Below are positions 8,204 to 10,157 of a DNA stretch of 10,157 bases, piece after piece. A model generated the notes under the pieces. The model saw only the letters and a program-made list of their open reading frames with translations. It had not been told where the DNA came from and made no database searches. The translations under genes and the position numbers were made by a program. Numbering within the stretch: the stretch's first letter is position 1; each line of letters begins with the position of its first letter. The stretch comes from an uncultured Parvularculaceae bacterium (lineage in GTDB: Bacteria; Pseudomonadota; Alphaproteobacteria; Caulobacterales; Parvularculaceae), in assembly GCA_947259815.1 (NCBI GenBank), contig CAMYNO010000212.1, positions 1 through 10,157 of the forward strand. The letters run 5' to 3'.

Positions 8204-8238
8204 ATTCCCGTTTCGTTCTCGTCCGAACGCCCTATCAT
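8204..8238 (+). promoter_or_regulatory. Candidate SOS (LexA-type) box and promoter of ruvC
   Basis: ATTC (8204-8207), seven bases, then GTTC (8215-8218) matches the alphaproteobacterial LexA site GTTC-N7-GTTC with one mismatch. A good -10 hexamer TATCAT follows at 8233-8238. With a 16-17 bp spacer the -35 region would lie at about 8210-8216, inside the box, the expected place for a repressor site. The predicted start of transcription, about seven bases after the -10, falls on the ruvC ATG itself. GATTC (8203-8207) is also a GANTC site, the target of the CcrM methylase. The matches are seen; LexA control is inferred from the known SOS role of ruv genes. Confidence 0.45.
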
Positions 8239-8244
8239 GGGCGC

Positions 8245-8748
8245 ATGAGTTCAGTGATTCGCATTCTTGGTATCGACCCCGGCTCGGCCGCGACCGGCTG
8301 GGGCGTGGTGACGGCGCAGGGCGCCCGGCTTTCCTATGTGGCCTCTGGCGTGATCCGGCCGCCGCGCGGGGCCGATCATCCGCGCAAGCTGGCGGCGATT
8401 TTTTCCGGGCTGAAAGCGTTGATTGAAACCCACGCGCCGACTGAAGCCGCGGTTGAGGAAACCTTCGTCAACGCCAGCCCGCGCGATGCGCTGGTGCTGG
8501 GCCAGGCGCGGGGCGTCGCCCTTCTGGCGCCGGCGGATGCGGGACTGCCGGTTGCGGAATATGCAGCCAATACGATCAAAAAGTCTGTGGTCGGACGGGG
8601 CCATGCGGACAAGGCTCAGGTGGCGGCCATGGTGAAAGTCCTGCTGCCGAAAACCGAAGACCTCGCCACGGATGAAGCCGATGCGCTGGCCGTCGCGATT
8701 TGCCATGCGCATCACGCGGGGATGCGCCGGCTGGAGAAAGCCTCATGA
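8245..8748 (+). CDS. ruvC: Crossover junction endodeoxyribonuclease RuvC
   Basis: Holliday junction resolvase that works as a dimer with the RuvAB motor and cuts four-way junctions symmetrically at the end of homologous recombination and repair. The 167-residue length is typical. The RNase H-like acidic set is complete: Asp11 in ILGIDPGS, Glu71 in AVEETFVN, and Asp143 and Asp146 in [24 protein letters not shown] (86-94), [20 protein letters not shown] (104-123) and the C-terminal helix fit the family. The start at 8245 gives the normal N-terminus. No strong ribosome site precedes it, and the nearest promoter elements predict a transcript starting at or near the ATG, so it may be leaderless. 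Its stop codon overlaps the ruvA start (ATGA, 8745-8748), implying coupled translation. Confidence 0.97.
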   Translation: MSSVIRILGIDPGSAATGWGVVTAQGARLSYVASGVIRPPRGADHPRKLAAIFSGLKALIETHAPTEAAVEETFVNASPRDALVLGQARGVALLAPADAGLPVAEYAANTIKKSVVGRGHADKAQVAAMVKVLLPKTEDLATDEADALAVAICHAHHAGMRRLEKAS

Positions 8749-9371
8749 TTGCTGCGCTGAAGGGAACTGTCGCCGCCATCGGCGCGGAAACACTGGTCAT
8801 TGATGTCGGCGGCGTCGGCTATGAGGCCTATGCGAGCCCGCGCACGCTTCAGCATTTTACTGTCGGTGAGGCGGCGTCGCTGTCGATCGAGACCAGCGTG
8901 CGGGAAGATTTGATCCGGCTCTATGGGTTTGAAAGCGAAGAGGAGCGCCAGGCGTTTCGCCTGCTGCAATCGGTGCAGGGCGTCGGCGCCAAGCATGCGC
9001 TGGCGATCCTGCAGGTTCTTCCGCCAGCGGATCTTTACGATGCGATCTCCGCAGAGGATGTGACGGCCCTGTCGCGCGCCCACGGTGTCGGCAAGAAACT
9101 CGCCCAGCGTATCGCCACGGAACTGCAGTCGAAAGTCGGCGCCATTGCCAGCGCCGGGGTGACGCTTACCGTCGCCGCGCGCGGCAAGGTGAAGGCGGAG
9201 GCGGATAACCCTGCGCTCAACGTGCGCGCCGATGCGGTCTCGGCGCTTTCCGGCCTCGGCTATGACGGGGTGGAGGCGCGCCGCGCCGTCGCCGCGGCGG
9301 CGGAAGCGCTCGATGCGCCGGGGGTTGAGGAACTGATCAAGGCCGCGCTGAAACAACTGGCGGCGGCGTAG
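8745..9371 (+). CDS. ruvA: Holliday junction branch migration protein RuvA
   Basis: RuvA forms tetramers that clamp the Holliday junction and load RuvB hexamers for branch migration. The 208-residue protein shows the three expected domains. An OB fold comes first (about 1-63, starting [13 protein letters not shown]), including the acidic-pin residues Glu54 and Asp55 in [10 protein letters not shown]. Two helix-hairpin-helix motifs follow, with hairpins VQGVGAKHA (78-86) and HGVGKKLA (113-120). After a loose linker, a C-terminal RuvB-binding domain spans about 158-208. The ATG overlaps the ruvC stop in an ATGA arrangement; the upstream open frame from 8700 lies within ruvC and is not used. ruvB would usually follow immediately, but here a 452-bp interval with a foreign-looking gene intervenes. 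Confidence 0.97.
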   Translation: MIAALKGTVAAIGAETLVIDVGGVGYEAYASPRTLQHFTVGEAASLSIETSVREDLIRLYGFESEEERQAFRLLQSVQGVGAKHALAILQVLPPADLYDAISAEDVTALSRAHGVGKKLAQRIATELQSKVGAIASAGVTLTVAARGKVKAEADNPALNVRADAVSALSGLGYDGVEARRAVAAAAEALDAPGVEELIKAALKQLAAA

Positions 9372-9398
9372 TTTTGTGTCGGATGAGGGAGACCATGA

Positions 9399-9674
9399 AT
9401 GACGTCACGAAGAAATATCATTTCTATTTTCGGATTTGGAGCAGCCTTAGCGCTCGGATCGGGGAAGGCTGGCGAAACTAAATGCACTGTCGCTCGCTAT
9501 GTTATTTATCAAGATGCAGGAGGTGATTGGCGTTGGAGCCTGAAAGCATCAAACGTCGAAACCATTGCGCATCATGAGGGTTATAGCTCAAAGGCTGCTT
9601 GCGTAGATGCAGTTAATCGCCTGAAAAACTCAGCGAGTTCAGCGCCGGTATCATTCGCGGCTGACTGCGAGTAG
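9399..9674 (+). CDS. Small exported DUF1508 (YegP)-like protein
   Basis: A 91-residue protein. Residues 1-24 (arginine pair, then the hydrophobic IISIFGFGAALALG, then SGKA) look like a signal peptide. The remainder resembles a single DUF1508/YegP unit: YVIYQDAGGDWRWSLKASN (34-52), then IAHHEGYSSKAACVDAVNRLK (56-76, quoted with no gap). YegP itself has two such units and no export signal. Cysteines at 29, 68 and 90 could form a disulphide if the protein is periplasmic. The function of this family is not established. The ATG at 9399 has GAGGGAG (9385-9391) upstream. Codons such as TTA, ATT, AAA, TCA and GCA are far commoner here than in flanking genes, and the base composition is visibly less GC-rich, which suggests recent acquisition. 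It sits between ruvA and ruvB. Confidence 0.72.
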   Translation: MTSRRNIISIFGFGAALALGSGKAGETKCTVARYVIYQDAGGDWRWSLKASNVETIAHHEGYSSKAACVDAVNRLKNSASSAPVSFAADCE

Positions 9675-9763
9675 ATCTTTTTGTCAATGATTCAAAGCGA
9701 TAGGTCGGAATGCGTTGTTTGCGCTCGGACAGAAAGAATTGGGCCTTGGAGGTGAGATTTTTT

Positions 9764-9801
9764 GCCCTCACCCCAACCCCTCTCCCGCAGACGGGAGAGG
9801 G
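9764..9801. repeat. Dispersed intergenic hairpin repeat (CCCTCACCCC type)
   Basis: GCCCTCACCCCAACCC is followed by a perfect 10-bp inverted repeat, CCCTCTCCCG (9778-9787) and CGGGAGAGGG (9792-9801), with a CAGA loop. I recognise this as a common dispersed intergenic repeat of many proteobacterial genomes, often mis-translated as peptides such as RLRERGWGEG. A further GGTGAG (9751-9756) is complementary to CTCACC just inside the element and may mark its outer arm. It lies 22 bases before ruvB. It lacks a T tract, so it is not a classical terminator, though it could still affect transcription or mRNA stability. Confidence 0.7.
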
Positions 9802-9823
9802 AAGTTTGCGTACGGAATAAGCC

Positions 9824-10157
9824 ATGACTGAACCCGCATACGACACTGACCGCATGATCGACGGGGACCGCAAGCCGGAAGACGCGGACGCGGCCCTGCG
9901 TCCGAAATCGCTTGACGATTTTGTCGGCCAGCGCCTTGCGAAAGATAATCTGCGCGTCTTTGTCGAGGCGGCGCGTTCGCGCGGCGAGGCGCTCGATCAC
10001 GTTCTCTTTCACGGGCCGCCGGGTCTCGGCAAGACGACGCTGGCGCAGATCGTCGCCAATGAGCTTGGCGTCAACTTCCGCTCGACCTCCGGCCCGGTCA
10101 TTACCAAGCCGGGGGATCTCGCCGCGCTGCTCACCAATCTGGAAGCCAATGACGTTC
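9824..10157 (+). CDS. ruvB: Holliday junction DNA helicase RuvB (5' part, cut by window end)
   Basis: AAA+ ATPase that, as a hexamer with RuvA, pumps DNA through Holliday junctions. Only the first 111 residues are in the window; no stop is reached. [13 protein letters not shown] (24-36) is the conserved RuvB N-terminal block. [19 protein letters not shown] (58-76) contains the Walker A motif (64-71), and [20 protein letters not shown] follows, exactly as in the family. The start at 9824 gives a family-like N-terminus, with a weak GGA (9814-9816) as ribosome site; an internal ATG at codon 11 is possible. It is separated from ruvA by 452 bp carrying a small gene and a hairpin repeat, so it may need its own promoter or depend on read-through. 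Confidence 0.96.
   Translation, partial: MTEPAYDTDRMIDGDRKPEDADAALRPKSLDDFVGQRLAKDNLRVFVEAARSRGEALDHVLFHGPPGLGKTTLAQIVANELGVNFRSTSGPVITKPGDLAALLTNLEANDV

Noticed and set aside
8215..8228. GTTC-N6-GAAC dyad upstream of ruvC as a LexA site
   Set aside because: The orientation and spacing fit neither the alphaproteobacterial direct repeat nor the Gram-positive GAAC-N4-GTTC palindrome. The overlapping ATTC-N7-GTTC fits better.
9395..9481. Alternative 28-codon frame from ATG 9395
   Set aside because: It uses the same ribosome site as the 9399 frame but gives a short peptide with no features. The 9399 frame gives a signal peptide and a recognisable domain.
9613..9873. Minus-strand frames crossing the ruvA-ruvB gap and ruvB start
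   Set aside because: Their peptides (for example PSPVCGRGVGVRA) are the usual false translations of the dispersed hairpin repeat, and they run antisense to ruvB.

Overview
The window is GC-rich bacterial chromosome that reads as an alphaproteobacterium. The evidence is the tkt-gap-pgk-fba gene order with a class I aldolase, a COQ4-type ubiquinone protein (common in Alphaproteobacteria, rare in most other bacteria), ruvC-ruvA-ruvB order, and regulatory sites resembling alphaproteobacterial LexA and CtrA sites. All convincing genes are on the + strand. The genus cannot be fixed from this sequence.

Layout. (1) Positions 48-5207 hold four tightly packed central-carbon genes: transketolase (tkt), glyceraldehyde-3-phosphate dehydrogenase (gap), phosphoglycerate kinase (pgk) and class I fructose-bisphosphate aldolase (fba). 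Gaps are 13, 20 and 45 bp, so they are probably one operon. Together they interconvert pentose phosphates, triose phosphates, 3-phosphoglycerate and fructose 1,6-bisphosphate. (2) Positions 5208-5453 are a 246-bp non-coding gap with two inverted repeats. (3) Positions 5454-7012 carry a COQ4 homologue and thiE (thiamine phosphate synthase), separated by 68 bp. (4) Positions 7085-8194 carry a 42-codon single-pass membrane peptide and, 9 bp on, an exported protein with seven Sel1-like repeats. (5) Positions 8245-10157 carry ruvC and ruvA, overlapping by ATGA, then a 452-bp interruption, then the start of ruvB, which runs off the window. The interruption contains a small gene of different base composition (an exported DUF1508/YegP-like protein) and a copy of a widespread hairpin-forming intergenic repeat.

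Most of the window is housekeeping sequence, and I see no evidence of a large undescribed system. The parts worth a second look are small. They are an SOS-box-like site over a probable leaderless ruvC promoter, the lower-GC insertion splitting ruvCA from ruvB, the 42-aa membrane peptide with a CtrA-like motif upstream, and the inverted repeats before coq4 and over the fba ribosome binding site.
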